DNA from: JAABVY01 sp964496505
Lineage (GTDB): Bacteria; Zixibacteria; MSB-5A5; JAABVY01
Direction of reading: 5' to 3'
NCBI GenBank assembly: GCA_964496505.1
Contig: CAZBZV010000017.1
Location: 1-61,082, forward strand
DNA length: 61,082 bases
Both the position numbers and the translations under genes were made by a program. Below the pieces are notes generated by a model that saw only the letters and a list, made by a program, of their open reading frames with translations, ran no database searches and was not told the origin of the DNA. This document shows, piece after piece, positions 25,491-34,927 of this stretch (positions are counted from its first letter, which is position 1; each line of letters starts with the position of its first letter).

Positions 25491-25859
25491 TCAAGCGAAA
25501 AGTTTCTGAAGTTCCTTCAGCTCTTTCCTGATTTCTTTGATCTTGGCCTTAATCGAGCCGTTGGATTTAGCGGTGCTTTCTGTGAGCCGGTTTTTCGAGC
25601 TTCTACGAGGTTTAAGCTTCTGGCGAGCGCCCTCGATCGTATAACCCTCGTCATAAAGCAGAGTCTTAATACGGTTAATTAAATCAATTTCGCGCTGTTG
25701 ATAGATTCTGTTGCCCCCGCGGTTTTTCTTGGGTTTAAGAGTGGGAAACTCCTTTTCCCAGAACCTGAGAACATAGGCTTTGGTGTCTGTTATCCGGGCA
25801 ACTTCAGAAATAGAATAATAGAGTTTATTATTATTGGTATCGGTGCGTTTCAAAGACAC
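25491..25859 (-). CDS. MerR-family transcriptional regulator
   Basis: 122 residues. The N-terminal winged helix is typical of MerR: YYSISEVARITDTKAYVLRFWEKEFP, then RGGNRIYQQREIDLINRIKTLL. The C-terminal part is a short basic region ending in a predicted coiled coil (IKAKIKEIRKELKELQKLF), with no obvious ligand domain. Such short MerR proteins are common next to housekeeping genes and their targets are often unknown. It lies 87 nt downstream of gpsA on the same strand, so it may be transcribed with that operon. Confidence 0.85.
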   Translation of the reverse strand: MSLKRTDTNNNKLYYSISEVARITDTKAYVLRFWEKEFPTLKPKKNRGGNRIYQQREIDLINRIKTLLYDEGYTIEGARQKLKPRRSSKNRLTESTAKSNGSIKAKIKEIRKELKELQKLFA

Positions 25860-25946
25860 TCCCCCACAGGCTATTGAGACACTTGAACTTTATGTCAGGA
25901 ACGGACATAATATATGCCGCTTAAAGCGCTATGTCAAGCGAATAGA

Positions 25947-26954
25947 TTAAAATTCTGATTTCAGGTCGCGAGTCATCAGGTCCAGAAGAGCCGACTGAGG
26001 GTCCTTGGAGCTGAATAGTATCTCGTATATCTGAACAGTAATAGGCATTTCGATCCTGTACTCGGACATGAGCTTATAGGCCGCACGGGTGGCCTTGACC
26101 CCCTCCACAACCATGGTCATCTCGGCCATCGCCCCCTCGAAACTTAAGCCCTTACCTATCTTCTCCCCAAAGCTGCGATTGCGGGAGTGGCGTGAGACAC
26201 ATGTGGTCACAAGATCGCCCAGACCCGAGAGCCCCGCAAAGGTCAGCGGTTTGGCGCCCATAGCAACACCCAGGCGAGAGATTTCGGCCAGACCGCGTGT
26301 GAAGAGTGCGCCGCGGGAATTGTCTCCGCCTCCCAGACCGTCAAGTATACCAGAGGCTATGGCGATTATATTTTTGAATGCTCCTCCGGTTTCTACGCCG
26401 ATTATATCGGGAGAGCTGTAGGCCCGGAAGAAATGGTTGGAGAATATACCGCGAAGATACCCTCCCCTCTCCTCATTCCGGCATCCAATCACCACCGAGG
26501 TGGGCATGCCCTGGGCAACTTCCTCGGCATGCGAAGGACCGGAGAGGGTAGCAACATTAGAGCTGTCGGCATACCTGATATTATCAATGATAACCTCGGA
26601 CATTCTCTGAAGAGTATTGGTGTCAATTCCTTTGGCCAGATTAACGAAGGTGACATCCTTTTCCAGGCCTGCGGCATCGAGCTGTTTGCTTACCGTTGCC
26701 ACAGTGTGAGAGGGGACTGCCAGACATATTATTGACCTTCCCTCGACTGCTTCTACCAGATCGTTATATATTTCGATCCTCTCCGGAATGATTATGCCGG
26801 GCAGCTTGACAATATTCTGGCGGTTCTCGATCAGGCTTTCATAATCCTCGCGGTTGAATTCCCAGATGGAGATGTTGTTGCCATTCATATTTAGGAGATT
26901 GGCAACAGCCACACCCCAACTGCCGCCTCCGAGTACCGCTATATTAATCGGCAT
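25947..26954 (-). CDS. gpsA: NAD(P)H-dependent glycerol-3-phosphate dehydrogenase
   Basis: 335 residues. The nucleotide-binding motif is GGGSWGVAVANLL at the N-terminus. The family blocks ICLAVPSH, SGPSHAEEVA, GGAFKNIIAIASG (substrate Lys) and GLGDLVTTCVSRHSRN are present. The enzyme makes sn-glycerol-3-phosphate from dihydroxyacetone phosphate for phospholipid synthesis. Its start overlaps the end of plsY by 11 nt. The two enzymes act in consecutive steps, so the pairing makes functional sense. Confidence 0.95.
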   Translation of the reverse strand: MPINIAVLGGGSWGVAVANLLNMNGNNISIWEFNREDYESLIENRQNIVKLPGIIIPERIEIYNDLVEAVEGRSIICLAVPSHTVATVSKQLDAAGLEKDVTFVNLAKGIDTNTLQRMSEVIIDNIRYADSSNVATLSGPSHAEEVAQGMPTSVVIGCRNEERGGYLRGIFSNHFFRAYSSPDIIGVETGGAFKNIIAIASGILDGLGGGDNSRGALFTRGLAEISRLGVAMGAKPLTFAGLSGLGDLVTTCVSRHSRNRSFGEKIGKGLSFEGAMAEMTMVVEGVKATRAAYKLMSEYRIEMPITVQIYEILFSSKDPQSALLDLMTRDLKSEF

Positions 26955-27582
26955 CTTTGCTCTTCCCTATTTTATTTTCCGTGCCTGCCATAAGACGTCC
27001 GATATTCGCCCTGTGAGCCAAAATCACCACCAATGTTATGACGATAGACAAAGCAACCAGCTCATCAGGTATGTGTTTATTTAAGATAAATCTTTCGAAG
27101 AGCACAAACAAGGTCAAAAACAGGGTTGCCAGGAGTGATCCAAGAGAAACGTAGCGTGTCGAGGCCAGCACGATTATAAACATCCCGAAGGCCAATCCCA
27201 CCTCGAGTGGAAGCAGCGCCAGAAGTCCTCCCGCCGCAGCCAGCACACCCTTACCGCCTTTGAGGGCAGCGAAGATAGTGAACATGTGTCCCAGCACTAC
27301 CGCAACGGTACATATAAGCTGAATTTGCAAAAGGCTGAGTGGATCTGAGGGCTGAAAAATGCGGGGCACAAAATAGACCGCCGCGAAGCCCTTGGCCAGG
27401 TCAAGAAGTCCTACCAGGAGCGCCACCTTGATACCTGCCACACGGTAGACATTGGTAGCGCCGGCGTTTTTCGAGCCATAGTCGCGGACATCCACGCCCT
27501 TGACCATTCGCACAACAATAATCGCAAACGGTATCGATCCGATCACATAGGCGGTTATTAATGCTAATAATGAATTAAGCAT
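26944..27582 (-). CDS. plsY: Acyl-phosphate:glycerol-3-phosphate acyltransferase PlsY
   Basis: 212 residues with about five membrane segments. PlsY motifs are visible: GSIPFAIIVVR and DVRDYGSKNAGATNVYR near the N-terminus, and GHMFTIFAALKGGKGVLAAAG in the middle. It transfers an acyl chain from acyl-phosphate to glycerol-3-phosphate in the inner membrane, the first step of phosphatidic acid synthesis. It overlaps gpsA and follows the methyltransferase gene by 12 nt on the same strand. Confidence 0.95.
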   Translation of the reverse strand: MLNSLLALITAYVIGSIPFAIIVVRMVKGVDVRDYGSKNAGATNVYRVAGIKVALLVGLLDLAKGFAAVYFVPRIFQPSDPLSLLQIQLICTVAVVLGHMFTIFAALKGGKGVLAAAGGLLALLPLEVGLAFGMFIIVLASTRYVSLGSLLATLFLTLFVLFERFILNKHIPDELVALSIVITLVVILAHRANIGRLMAGTENKIGKSKDAD

Positions 27583-27594
27583 TTTTCATAATCC

Positions 27595-28353
27595 TCAGGC
27601 TCTTTTGCAAAAATAAACATTACGAGGCGAGTTTGCACCCGGCGGCCTTGTCGATAGGCATTCAAATGCTTTTGTTATTTCAAGGCCTGCTGTTTTGACC
27701 ATTTTCTTTACCTCGGCTGAAGTATAAGCGCGTTCCGGAACGTTAACTTCGGCAACCTTGATAAGCTGATTTTGGGATTTAGAGAATGCCATGATTGTGA
27801 TTTCGGCAATTTGTTCCTTTGCATTATAGACAGTATCCCAGATCGAATAGAATCTATCCGACTCTCTTACTACTCTCCAATTATCCCAGTTCTTCCTGAA
27901 TCCGTAATGGGTGTTCAGGTCGAAAACTAAATTTCCCCTGTTTTTTAATCTCCCGCGGGCATTTGTTAATATATTCTGCACATCGTTAATATGAGTAAAA
28001 TGGTTGAGCGTGTCAAACAGGCATAAAATTAAATCGAAACTTCCACCGATTTCAAATGTTCTCAGATCAGCTTTGATAAATTTGACTTTGCGCCGCGAGC
28101 TTTTCATCTTTTTTCGTGCCAGTTTCAACATGCTCTCCGATGAGTCTAATCCGGTAACAATTGCTCCCTTCCCCGCCAGTTCTATGGCGGCCGAGCCGGT
28201 TCCGCAGGCAAGCTCGAGAATCTTCATCCCTCTGAAGGTTTTGATCCCGAGGATGCTTTTGATATAAGGAATCATCCTGAGACTGAATTCATCCAGGCCG
28301 AACTCGTCATAAATCAAAGCGATTGAGTTATAAGGTATATCTGGTTTCGTCAT
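27595..28353 (-). CDS. SAM-dependent class I methyltransferase
   Basis: 252 residues. The SAM-binding glycine motif is MKILELACGTGSAAIELAGKG, with an acidic residue after the next strand (TGLDSSESML) and DLILCLFDTLNHF as motif IV. Residues 1-40 (YNSIALIYDEFG) match many small-molecule methyltransferases. The substrate cannot be read from the sequence. It overlaps the upstream unknown gene by 4 nt (ATGA type) and lies 12 nt before plsY, so it belongs to the motAB-plsY-gpsA transcript. Confidence 0.85.
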   Translation of the reverse strand: MTKPDIPYNSIALIYDEFGLDEFSLRMIPYIKSILGIKTFRGMKILELACGTGSAAIELAGKGAIVTGLDSSESMLKLARKKMKSSRRKVKFIKADLRTFEIGGSFDLILCLFDTLNHFTHINDVQNILTNARGRLKNRGNLVFDLNTHYGFRKNWDNWRVVRESDRFYSIWDTVYNAKEQIAEITIMAFSKSQNQLIKVAEVNVPERAYTSAEVKKMVKTAGLEITKAFECLSTRPPGANSPRNVYFCKRA

Positions 28354-29309
28354 CTATCCGGGGTTTGGGTCTGTCTGGCATGACCGGCGGCATATTGGGT
28401 CATCTCGAACATTGATGATACGTCGAATTTAAGAGTATCCGTCTCTCTTCCCGCCTTCTGGTACCAGATGTAGATAAAACTTCTCAAGGTGGATTTAACC
28501 GGCTCGATATCATACTCTGTGTCACGCAAGCGGTCGAGGATGAAAGTGATATTCTCCCTGAATTTCTCTGACTTCTTGAACTCTTCGAACTCCTCGGTCT
28601 TGTAAACAGCCTGCGAAGTGGCCCGCAGTTCATCCCGCAATTGAAACTGATCGAGGTTTCTGACAGTCTTTAATATCTCATCATACTCGCCGTCTCCAAT
28701 ATCCCCATCCTGACGGGCTTCGTAATATTCGTTGATAAGCTTAACCGTATAGGGGCCGGTCAAACCCAGCTTGACTTCGGGATTAAATATCGCTATCGAA
28801 TCGAAGCCGAGGACCTTAAACAAATCATCTGATATTTCCGGGCTTTTGGCTTCTATCAGTTTCCAGACATTGCCTTTCATCTGATTGAAATGTTTGCGGA
28901 GAAAAGCGCGCTGGAGTGTATCCAGGCTGGATGCGATAGTTTTTATCTCCTCCGGAGTAATTAACTGATCGTCGTACTGCCGCCTGAATACCTGCATGAA
29001 ATCCTTGGTGTTGGCGGCCAGTTCCTCCGAGGCCAGAGTGTCCAGGTCGAGACTGGTCTGAAGCTCACTCAAGGCGACATCGATAATCAGGGGATCGTAG
29101 GGATGCAGATCCGGATTGTAGCCATCAATTGCCGGAAGCACAGCTAATGTCTTCTGTCGTGCATATTCCAGGCCCTTGCGCAGAAAGAGATTCTCCATGC
29201 GGGGAAAGATTACCACGCTCAAGATAACGATCCCGAAAACAACCACAGCTACGATGATTGCTATAATTCTCAGCGCTTTGCTCTTCGATGCAATATTGGC
29301 TTCCGCCAT
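28350..29309 (-). CDS. Unknown protein with N-terminal membrane anchor
   Basis: 319 residues. One transmembrane helix near residues 13-32 (IIAIIVAVVVFGIVILSVVIF) is followed by a long soluble, helix-rich and charged region with no motif I recognise. It is probably anchored in the inner membrane with the bulk in the periplasm. It follows motB after a 107-nt gap and overlaps the methyltransferase gene by 4 nt. A link to the MotAB-type channel is possible from position alone. It has no paralogue in the window. Confidence 0.6.
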   Translation of the reverse strand: MAEANIASKSKALRIIAIIVAVVVFGIVILSVVIFPRMENLFLRKGLEYARQKTLAVLPAIDGYNPDLHPYDPLIIDVALSELQTSLDLDTLASEELAANTKDFMQVFRRQYDDQLITPEEIKTIASSLDTLQRAFLRKHFNQMKGNVWKLIEAKSPEISDDLFKVLGFDSIAIFNPEVKLGLTGPYTVKLINEYYEARQDGDIGDGEYDEILKTVRNLDQFQLRDELRATSQAVYKTEEFEEFKKSEKFRENITFILDRLRDTEYDIEPVKSTLRSFIYIWYQKAGRETDTLKFDVSSMFEMTQYAAGHARQTQTPDR

Positions 29310-29416
29310 AGTTCAGGCCTCCTTGCTCGTACTGAATCCTAAACAACGATTTTGAGGCTTCTAAGGCAAGTAATTTTTCTTAAACAATTTGAACCGGGAT
29401 GGAAAGCCGCCGTGTT

Positions 29417-30187
29417 TTATTCTTCGAAATCGGCCATTTTCTCGGGCTGTGAGGGCGGTTCGTTTTTGATTTCCGACTGCGCCAGCACTACTATGTCCAC
29501 CCTCCTGTTCTGGGAACGCCCTTCCGGCGTGGAATTGTCTGCAATCGGCTTGAATTCCCCGAAGCCAAGTGCGGAAAGCTGATCAGGGGAAATATCATGT
29601 TTTTCGATGAAGTATTTTATGACTGAAATCGCTCGGGCTGCAGACAGTTCCCAGTTGGATGGGAATCTGGCCGTGTTTATGGGCGTATTGTCGGTATGTC
29701 CTTCGATGCGGATGGGATTGTTGATGTTCTTGAGCTGGGTGGAGACGATATCCAACGGCTCGTAGGCATCATCCTTTAATATATGACTTCCAGGATCGAA
29801 CAGCGCGGATTCTTTGATATGAATCACCAGGCCTCTCTGATCAACTGTTGTGCTGATACCAACCGGAGTCTCACGGCGCATGCTTTCCAGCCGGATGCGG
29901 TTCTGAATGCGCTGTTGAAGAAGACGCAGGCGGCCGTAATCGAGCGTGTTGTCGCCGACTATATCGCTCCGGAGTGATTTTTCGAATATGTTTTTGCCTT
30001 TATGCAACTGTTCCGAAAGCGCTTCGGTGACATTATGGAATTTCTCAGAATCGATCTTGGACATGGAGTACATGACAATAAAGAGAGCCAGCAGTAAGGT
30101 AATCATGTCGGCATAAGTAAGAAGCCATCTCTCCTGCCCTACTTTATTGCCATCCTCTCCCTTTTTCCTTTTATCGCCAACTCTCAC
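29417..30187 (-). CDS. motB: MotB-type stator protein with OmpA peptidoglycan-binding domain
   Basis: 256 residues. A basic N-terminus is followed by the single transmembrane helix WLLTYADMITLLLALFIVMY, which contains the proton-carrying Asp. The C-terminal OmpA-like domain has IEGHTDNTPI, NWELSAARA and SQNRRVDIVV, and binds peptidoglycan. With MotA it forms an ion-driven channel. The start overlaps the end of motA by 4 nt. No flagellar structural gene is in the window, so it could drive flagella encoded elsewhere, gliding, or another envelope process. Confidence 0.88.
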   Translation of the reverse strand: MRVGDKRKKGEDGNKVGQERWLLTYADMITLLLALFIVMYSMSKIDSEKFHNVTEALSEQLHKGKNIFEKSLRSDIVGDNTLDYGRLRLLQQRIQNRIRLESMRRETPVGISTTVDQRGLVIHIKESALFDPGSHILKDDAYEPLDIVSTQLKNINNPIRIEGHTDNTPINTARFPSNWELSAARAISVIKYFIEKHDISPDQLSALGFGEFKPIADNSTPEGRSQNRRVDIVVLAQSEIKNEPPSQPEKMADFEE

Positions 30188-30945
30188 AGAGAATCCCTCT
30201 CATTGGGATTGATGAATGATGTCAGCTTGGTTTTGATTATCCTTGGATTGTCGCCCGACTGAATCGAAACGACACCCTCGGTAATCAGTTCAAGGTTGGC
30301 GAGTTCCTCCTCATGCCTGAATTTGAGCTTTTCGGAAATCGGAATCCAGGCCAGATTGGCCAGCGCTACTCCCCATAGTGTGGCGATAAAGGCCGAGGCA
30401 ATCGCGGAGGCCATGCGCGAGGGATTATCGGTATTGGCCAGGGTATGTATCAATCCCAACACGGTTCCGATAATTCCCATGGTCGGCGAGAACCCGCCCA
30501 TAGTGCGGAAAAGTCCGATGCCACGGCTGTGTCTTTCCGCTATATAGGATATTTCCGTTTCAAGGATTGAGCGCAGAACGGTAACCTCGGTGCCGTCTAT
30601 AACCAGCTTCAGGGCTTTTTTGAAAAACGGATTGGTAATGGATTTCAGGTTGGCTTCAAGTCCCAGGATGCCATCGCGGCGAGCGCGTTCGGCCATGGTA
30701 ACGATTTGTTCTATTGTCTCAAAGTGATCGTATTTTCTGCCCCGGAAAACAATATGCAGATAGCGCGGTATGCGCAGCACTGTATCAAGCGAGGTCGTAA
30801 CCATGGAGGCGCCTACCGTTCCGCCGATAACTATAAACATTGCCGGCCCGGCCAGAACCGATTCGAGATGGCCCCCCTCCCAGACAAATGACATAATTAT
30901 TGCAGAAATTCCGAGGAGTAATCCAATAATTGAAGAAATGTCCAC
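30184..30945 (-). CDS. motA: MotA-type stator protein
   Basis: 253 residues with four membrane segments. Features include the N-terminal IIGLLLGISAIIMSF and GPAMFIVIGGTVGASMV, and the conserved C-terminal pair GGFSPTMGIIGTVLGLIHTL and SAFIATLWGVALANLAWIPI. The cytoplasmic loop (IPRYLHIVFRGRK ... DGILGLEA) is typical. It forms the ion channel and torque unit with MotB. It is first in the minus-strand run that ends in plsY-gpsA. Confidence 0.9.
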   Translation of the reverse strand: MDISSIIGLLLGISAIIMSFVWEGGHLESVLAGPAMFIVIGGTVGASMVTTSLDTVLRIPRYLHIVFRGRKYDHFETIEQIVTMAERARRDGILGLEANLKSITNPFFKKALKLVIDGTEVTVLRSILETEISYIAERHSRGIGLFRTMGGFSPTMGIIGTVLGLIHTLANTDNPSRMASAIASAFIATLWGVALANLAWIPISEKLKFRHEEELANLELITEGVVSIQSGDNPRIIKTKLTSFINPNERDSL

Positions 30946-31112
30946 TATTTTATCCTAAATTATTATTAGATTAACCATTACCGCTCTATCACTATGAATA
31001 TCGGCAGATTGACCATATTCTAAACATTTACGGGCGCTATCATTGGGCAATTTTCGGCAAAAATGACAGATTTTCATCCCATTGCAAGAGATTGCGGGAA
31101 AATAATTTCCGG

Positions 31113-31141
31113 TTGACTTGGTTTAAGGAAATCCTTAATTT
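31113..31141 (+). promoter_or_regulatory. Sigma-70-like promoter for 31172 gene
   Basis: TTGACT at 31113-31118, a 17-bp spacer, then TAATTT at 31136-31141. The predicted start is near 31148, giving a ~24-nt leader to the TTG start codon. Confidence 0.45.
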
Positions 31142-31171
31142 TTGGTATTAATATCGGGCAGGAGGATTATT

Positions 31172-32173
31172 TTGGAGACATGGTTAATCAAAAAGGCTGA
31201 CATTGCCAAAGTCCTTGATATGCGGTCATGTATTGATGCGGTCGAGGGATCTTTTCGACTCCATGGACAGAAGAAAGTACAGATGCCTATCAAGGGTTAT
31301 CTGTCATTCGACAGTTATAACGGCGATATGCGCAGTATGTCAGCTTATATCCCCGACTTTCCGATTGCAGGGACCAAGGCCTCTACTGTACATCCCGATA
31401 ATCCGAACCGTCAGATGCCAACCCTGATGGCTACAATAATCCTGATAGATCCTTCCAATGGCTTTCCCCTGGCAATTATGGACGGTATGCATATTACCAG
31501 TATGCGCACAGGAGCTGCGGGCGGTGTGGCTGTTAAATATCTGGCGAATGAGCAGATCGATACGGTCGGATTTATCGGCGCCGGAGCGCAGGCCCGGTCA
31601 CTTCTGGACGCTATGTTAGTGGTTCGTCCGGGAATCAAAAATGTTAAAGTTTATGACATCCGTGAGCCACGGGCTAAAGATTTTGAGAAATATTGCCGCG
31701 AAAAATATAATGTCGAGGTACAATTGGAGGGCAAGATTGCCGATGCCGTAACTGGCTGTCAGATCGTTAATACATCCACCGCCTCCCGCCAGCCGCTCTT
31801 TGATAAAACCGCTGTTTCACCCGGAACACATTTCAATGCTATTGGGGCTGATGCCGAGGGCAAACAAGAGCTTTCCGCCTCCATTTTAAAATACGCGGTG
31901 CTTGTAATCGACGACTGGCTGGAGGCCTCGCATACGGGAGAAATCAATGTCCCGGTGCATATGGGTGAATTGAAAAGAGAAGATATTAATGCCGATCTGG
32001 GTGAGATTGTGACCGGACAGAAGCAGGGACGCCAATCGCAGGACGATATCACGGTTTTTGATTCGGCGGGTCTGGCATTTCAGGATATAGTCACGGCCTG
32101 GAAGGTATATAATTTGATTCTGGAGAATGAAGAGATAAAATCTCAACTGCATAAGATGAATTTTGCTGAATAG
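31172..32173 (+). CDS. Ornithine cyclodeaminase / mu-crystallin family protein
   Basis: 333 residues, with TTG at 31172 as start: AGGAGG lies 6-7 nt upstream and no ATG is near in frame. The family pattern is clear: MPIKGYLSF ... GTKASTVHPDNP, then a Rossmann NAD site DTVGFIGAGAQARSLLDAM, MRTGAAGGVAVKYL, and HFNAIGADAEGKQEL. Members include ornithine cyclodeaminase, alanine dehydrogenase (archaeal type) and imine reductases, and the substrate cannot be settled here. It is first of three plus-strand metabolic genes (a ROK kinase and an aminotransferase follow). Confidence 0.85.
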   Translation: METWLIKKADIAKVLDMRSCIDAVEGSFRLHGQKKVQMPIKGYLSFDSYNGDMRSMSAYIPDFPIAGTKASTVHPDNPNRQMPTLMATIILIDPSNGFPLAIMDGMHITSMRTGAAGGVAVKYLANEQIDTVGFIGAGAQARSLLDAMLVVRPGIKNVKVYDIREPRAKDFEKYCREKYNVEVQLEGKIADAVTGCQIVNTSTASRQPLFDKTAVSPGTHFNAIGADAEGKQELSASILKYAVLVIDDWLEASHTGEINVPVHMGELKREDINADLGEIVTGQKQGRQSQDDITVFDSAGLAFQDIVTAWKVYNLILENEEIKSQLHKMNFAE

Positions 32174-32226
32174 AAAATTATGACTAAAAGCCGGCAGCTT
32201 TTCGCTCCGGTTAATATAGAGGAAAG

Positions 32227-33180
32227 ATGAAAGCATTTGCCGGTATTGATCTTGGCGGCACGAATATCAAATACGGTCTGGCCGACTCCAGAGGTAAAAT
32301 CCTGACAAGCAAATCCAGGCCCTCTCATGCCGATAAAGGCCGCAATGAAATCCTCAAACGTCTGGAGGAATGCGCCATTGAGCTGCTTGAATATGCCTCC
32401 ACAAACAATCTGAAGGTTCCCTACATCGGCATCGGCTCTCCCGGCACGGTTGACGCAGACCGCGGCAAAATTCTGGGGGTCTCCCCTAACATTCCCGGAT
32501 GGGGCGGTACCAATATTTCCGGCCGCTTGCAAAAAAGGCTTAAAACGAAAGTGTATGTCGGCAATGACGCCAATATGATGGCCTGGGCCGAAGTGCTTTT
32601 CGGTGCGGCCAGAGGATATCGAAATGTCCTTTGTACGACAGTCGGTACCGGTATCGGAGGCGGCGTTATTATGGATGGAAAGCTTGTGATTGGATCTTCG
32701 TACAGCGGCGGTGAGTTCGGGCATATTCCGATTGTCAAGGATGGCAGGAAATGCAATTGCGGCCTGAAGGGATGTTTGGAAGCGTATGCCGGTTCAGATA
32801 ACTTGATTGCGATTGCAAAGAGAGAAATAAAGGCGGCCGGATCAAAAAGCAAATACAGGGGTAAACTTAGCGATCTTACTGTCAGAAATATTTTAGATCT
32901 GTTTAAGGCGAATAATCCCGCGGCCTTGAAGGCAATCGAAAAGCAGGCCGGTTATATGGCCACAGGATTCGCCTCGGTGATACATCTGTTGAATCCGGAG
33001 GCAATTGTTGTGGGCGGAGGAATCGCCGAGGTTTGCGGCGCTGATTATATCAGGCTGATTAAGACGGCATTGAAGAAGTATGCCTTCGAGGATGCCTTGA
33101 AGGGCTTAAAGGTATTGAAGGCGAAACTCGGAAATAAGGCCGGATTTATCGGCGCGGCTTTTCAAAAAGAGGAAATCTGA
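32227..33180 (+). CDS. ROK-family sugar kinase (glucokinase-like)
   Basis: 317 residues. The phosphate motif is FAGIDLGGTNIKYGLAD, the second is GNDANMMAWAE, and the third is TTVGTGIGGGVIMDGK. The ROK zinc site CNCGLKGCLEAYAG is intact. These proteins phosphorylate glucose or amino sugars, and glucokinase is the commonest activity for this pattern. The sequence EFGHIPI with a His before the Cys cluster also fits. It lies 53 nt after the ornithine-cyclodeaminase-family gene. Confidence 0.88.
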   Translation: MKAFAGIDLGGTNIKYGLADSRGKILTSKSRPSHADKGRNEILKRLEECAIELLEYASTNNLKVPYIGIGSPGTVDADRGKILGVSPNIPGWGGTNISGRLQKRLKTKVYVGNDANMMAWAEVLFGAARGYRNVLCTTVGTGIGGGVIMDGKLVIGSSYSGGEFGHIPIVKDGRKCNCGLKGCLEAYAGSDNLIAIAKREIKAAGSKSKYRGKLSDLTVRNILDLFKANNPAALKAIEKQAGYMATGFASVIHLLNPEAIVVGGGIAEVCGADYIRLIKTALKKYAFEDALKGLKVLKAKLGNKAGFIGAAFQKEEI

Positions 33181-33252
33181 TTTCGAAATCATAAATGATT
33201 GATTATATTACCTTGTTGTGGATTGAGATCAATTAAGAGGAGGTTATAAATC

Positions 33253-34452
33253 ATGCCGGCTATTTCAGATAGAGGAAATATGATGCCGGAATCGCCGATC
33301 AGAAAGCTGGTACCGTTTGCCGAAGCTGCAAAGAAGAAAGGCAGAACGGTTTATCATCTTAATATCGGTCAGCCCGACATACCATCACCCGAAAACGCTC
33401 TTGAATATGTTCGTAAAAACGATCTTAAATTTATAGAGTACAGCCATTCCGCAGGAAATGAATCCTATAGGCGGAAGCTTGCCGACTATTATAAAAAATA
33501 CGGTATTGATGTTGAATATTCCGATATGATCATAACCACCGGCGGCTCGGAGGCTATCATATTCGCCTTCATGTCGTGCATGAATCCCGATGATGAGGTG
33601 ATTATATCGGAGCCGTTTTACACAAATTATAACGGTTTTGCAATAGAGGCGGGAATAAAGATCAAACCAATCACGGCCGCGATCGAGAATAAATTCGCCC
33701 TTCCCCCTGTTTCAGAATTCGAAAAGCTTATAGGTGATAAAACCAAAGCTATCCTGATCAATAATCCCAATAATCCCACCGGCTATCTTTATAAACGCGA
33801 AGAATTGGAGGCTATACGCGATCTGGTCAAAAAACATGACCTGTACCTTCTGGCAGACGAGGTCTATAAGGAATTCGTTTATGACGATCTCGAATATGTT
33901 TCGGTTATGCATTTGGAGGGTATCGAAGACAGGACTATTTTAATGGATTCGGTTTCCAAGCGTTACAGTATGTGCGGTGTCCGGGTCGGCGCGCTTATCT
34001 CCAAAAACAAAGATATAATCAGCACCGCGCTGAAATTCGCTCAGGCGCGTTTGAGTCCTCCCGGATACGGCCAGATTGCCGGGGAGGCCGCAGTGGACAC
34101 TCCTGATTCCTATTTCGAGGAGGTACAGGCCGAATATTTAAAGCGCCGTGATATTGTGGTCGAGTCGTTGAATAAAATCGACGGCGTGCTTTGTCCGAAT
34201 CCAACCGGGGCATTCTACTGCGCGGTTCGTCTGCCGATTGATGATGACAACCGCTTTTGCCAGTGGCTTCTGGAGGATTTCGAATATGAAAATCAGACAG
34301 TTATGCTGGCGCCGTTGAGCGGTTTCTATTCCACGCCCGGTCTCGGTAAGAACGAAATACGCATCGGGTATGTCCTGAATGTGGATTCGTTGAAGAAAGC
34401 GATGAAATGTCTCGAGCAGGCGCTTAAGGTTTATCCCGGCAGAATTAAATAA
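33253..34452 (+). CDS. Class I/II pyridoxal-phosphate aminotransferase
   Basis: 399 residues. The fold-type I pattern is present: YHLNIGQPDIPSP near the N-terminus, NNPNNPTGYLY, LLADEVYKEFVYD, and the PLP-binding lysine in SVSKRYSMCGVRVG. The C-terminal arginine region reads NEIRIGYVLN. The sequence resembles aspartate aminotransferases, but substrate specificity is uncertain. GAGGAGG lies 11 nt before the ATG. It ends 2 nt from the convergent rlmH gene. Confidence 0.88.
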   Translation: MPAISDRGNMMPESPIRKLVPFAEAAKKKGRTVYHLNIGQPDIPSPENALEYVRKNDLKFIEYSHSAGNESYRRKLADYYKKYGIDVEYSDMIITTGGSEAIIFAFMSCMNPDDEVIISEPFYTNYNGFAIEAGIKIKPITAAIENKFALPPVSEFEKLIGDKTKAILINNPNNPTGYLYKREELEAIRDLVKKHDLYLLADEVYKEFVYDDLEYVSVMHLEGIEDRTILMDSVSKRYSMCGVRVGALISKNKDIISTALKFAQARLSPPGYGQIAGEAAVDTPDSYFEEVQAEYLKRRDIVVESLNKIDGVLCPNPTGAFYCAVRLPIDDDNRFCQWLLEDFEYENQTVMLAPLSGFYSTPGLGKNEIRIGYVLNVDSLKKAMKCLEQALKVYPGRIK

Positions 34453-34453
34453 T

Positions 34454-34927
34454 TTACTTATGGTATTTGCCGCCGTGCAGGATCGACATGGCGCGGTAAA
34501 GCTGTTCTGCCAGCATCAGCTTGGAGAGCTCGTGCGGGAAAGTCATCTTTGAAAATGACAGCAGTATGTCGGCTCTTGCTTTAACTTCATCGGATAATCC
34601 CAATGCAGAGCCGATAACGAAATCGATCCGGCTCTTACCTGACTTGAAATTATTATCCAGATATTGCGCTAATTTTTCTGAGCTTAAGATTTTGCCCCTT
34701 TGATCGAGAACAATTACATGGGTGTCCTGAGCCAATTGATTCAGAATCCTCTCCCCCTCCTTTTGCAGGAAAATATCGCCGCGGGATTCATCAGTAACTT
34801 TTTCCGCTTTAATGATTCTCTCCTCAAGCCGGGCATACTTAGATATTAGTTTGCTGTAGTGGTCAAATCCGGACTTAACCCAGCCTTCCCTGGTCTTGCC
34901 GACCGATATTATGCGGAAGTTTACCAT
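34454..34927 (-). CDS. rlmH: 23S rRNA (pseudouridine-1915 N3) methyltransferase RlmH
   Basis: 157 residues, the full RlmH length. SPOUT motifs are present: VIVLDQRGKILSSEKLAQYL, DFVIGSALGLSD and the C-terminal FPHELSKLMLAEQLYRAMSILHG ending in GKYHK. It methylates a pseudouridine in helix 69 of 23S rRNA. It is the last gene of the minus-strand cluster, starting on the last base of yjbQ. Confidence 0.96.
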   Translation of the reverse strand: MVNFRIISVGKTREGWVKSGFDHYSKLISKYARLEERIIKAEKVTDESRGDIFLQKEGERILNQLAQDTHVIVLDQRGKILSSEKLAQYLDNNFKSGKSRIDFVIGSALGLSDEVKARADILLSFSKMTFPHELSKLMLAEQLYRAMSILHGGKYHK

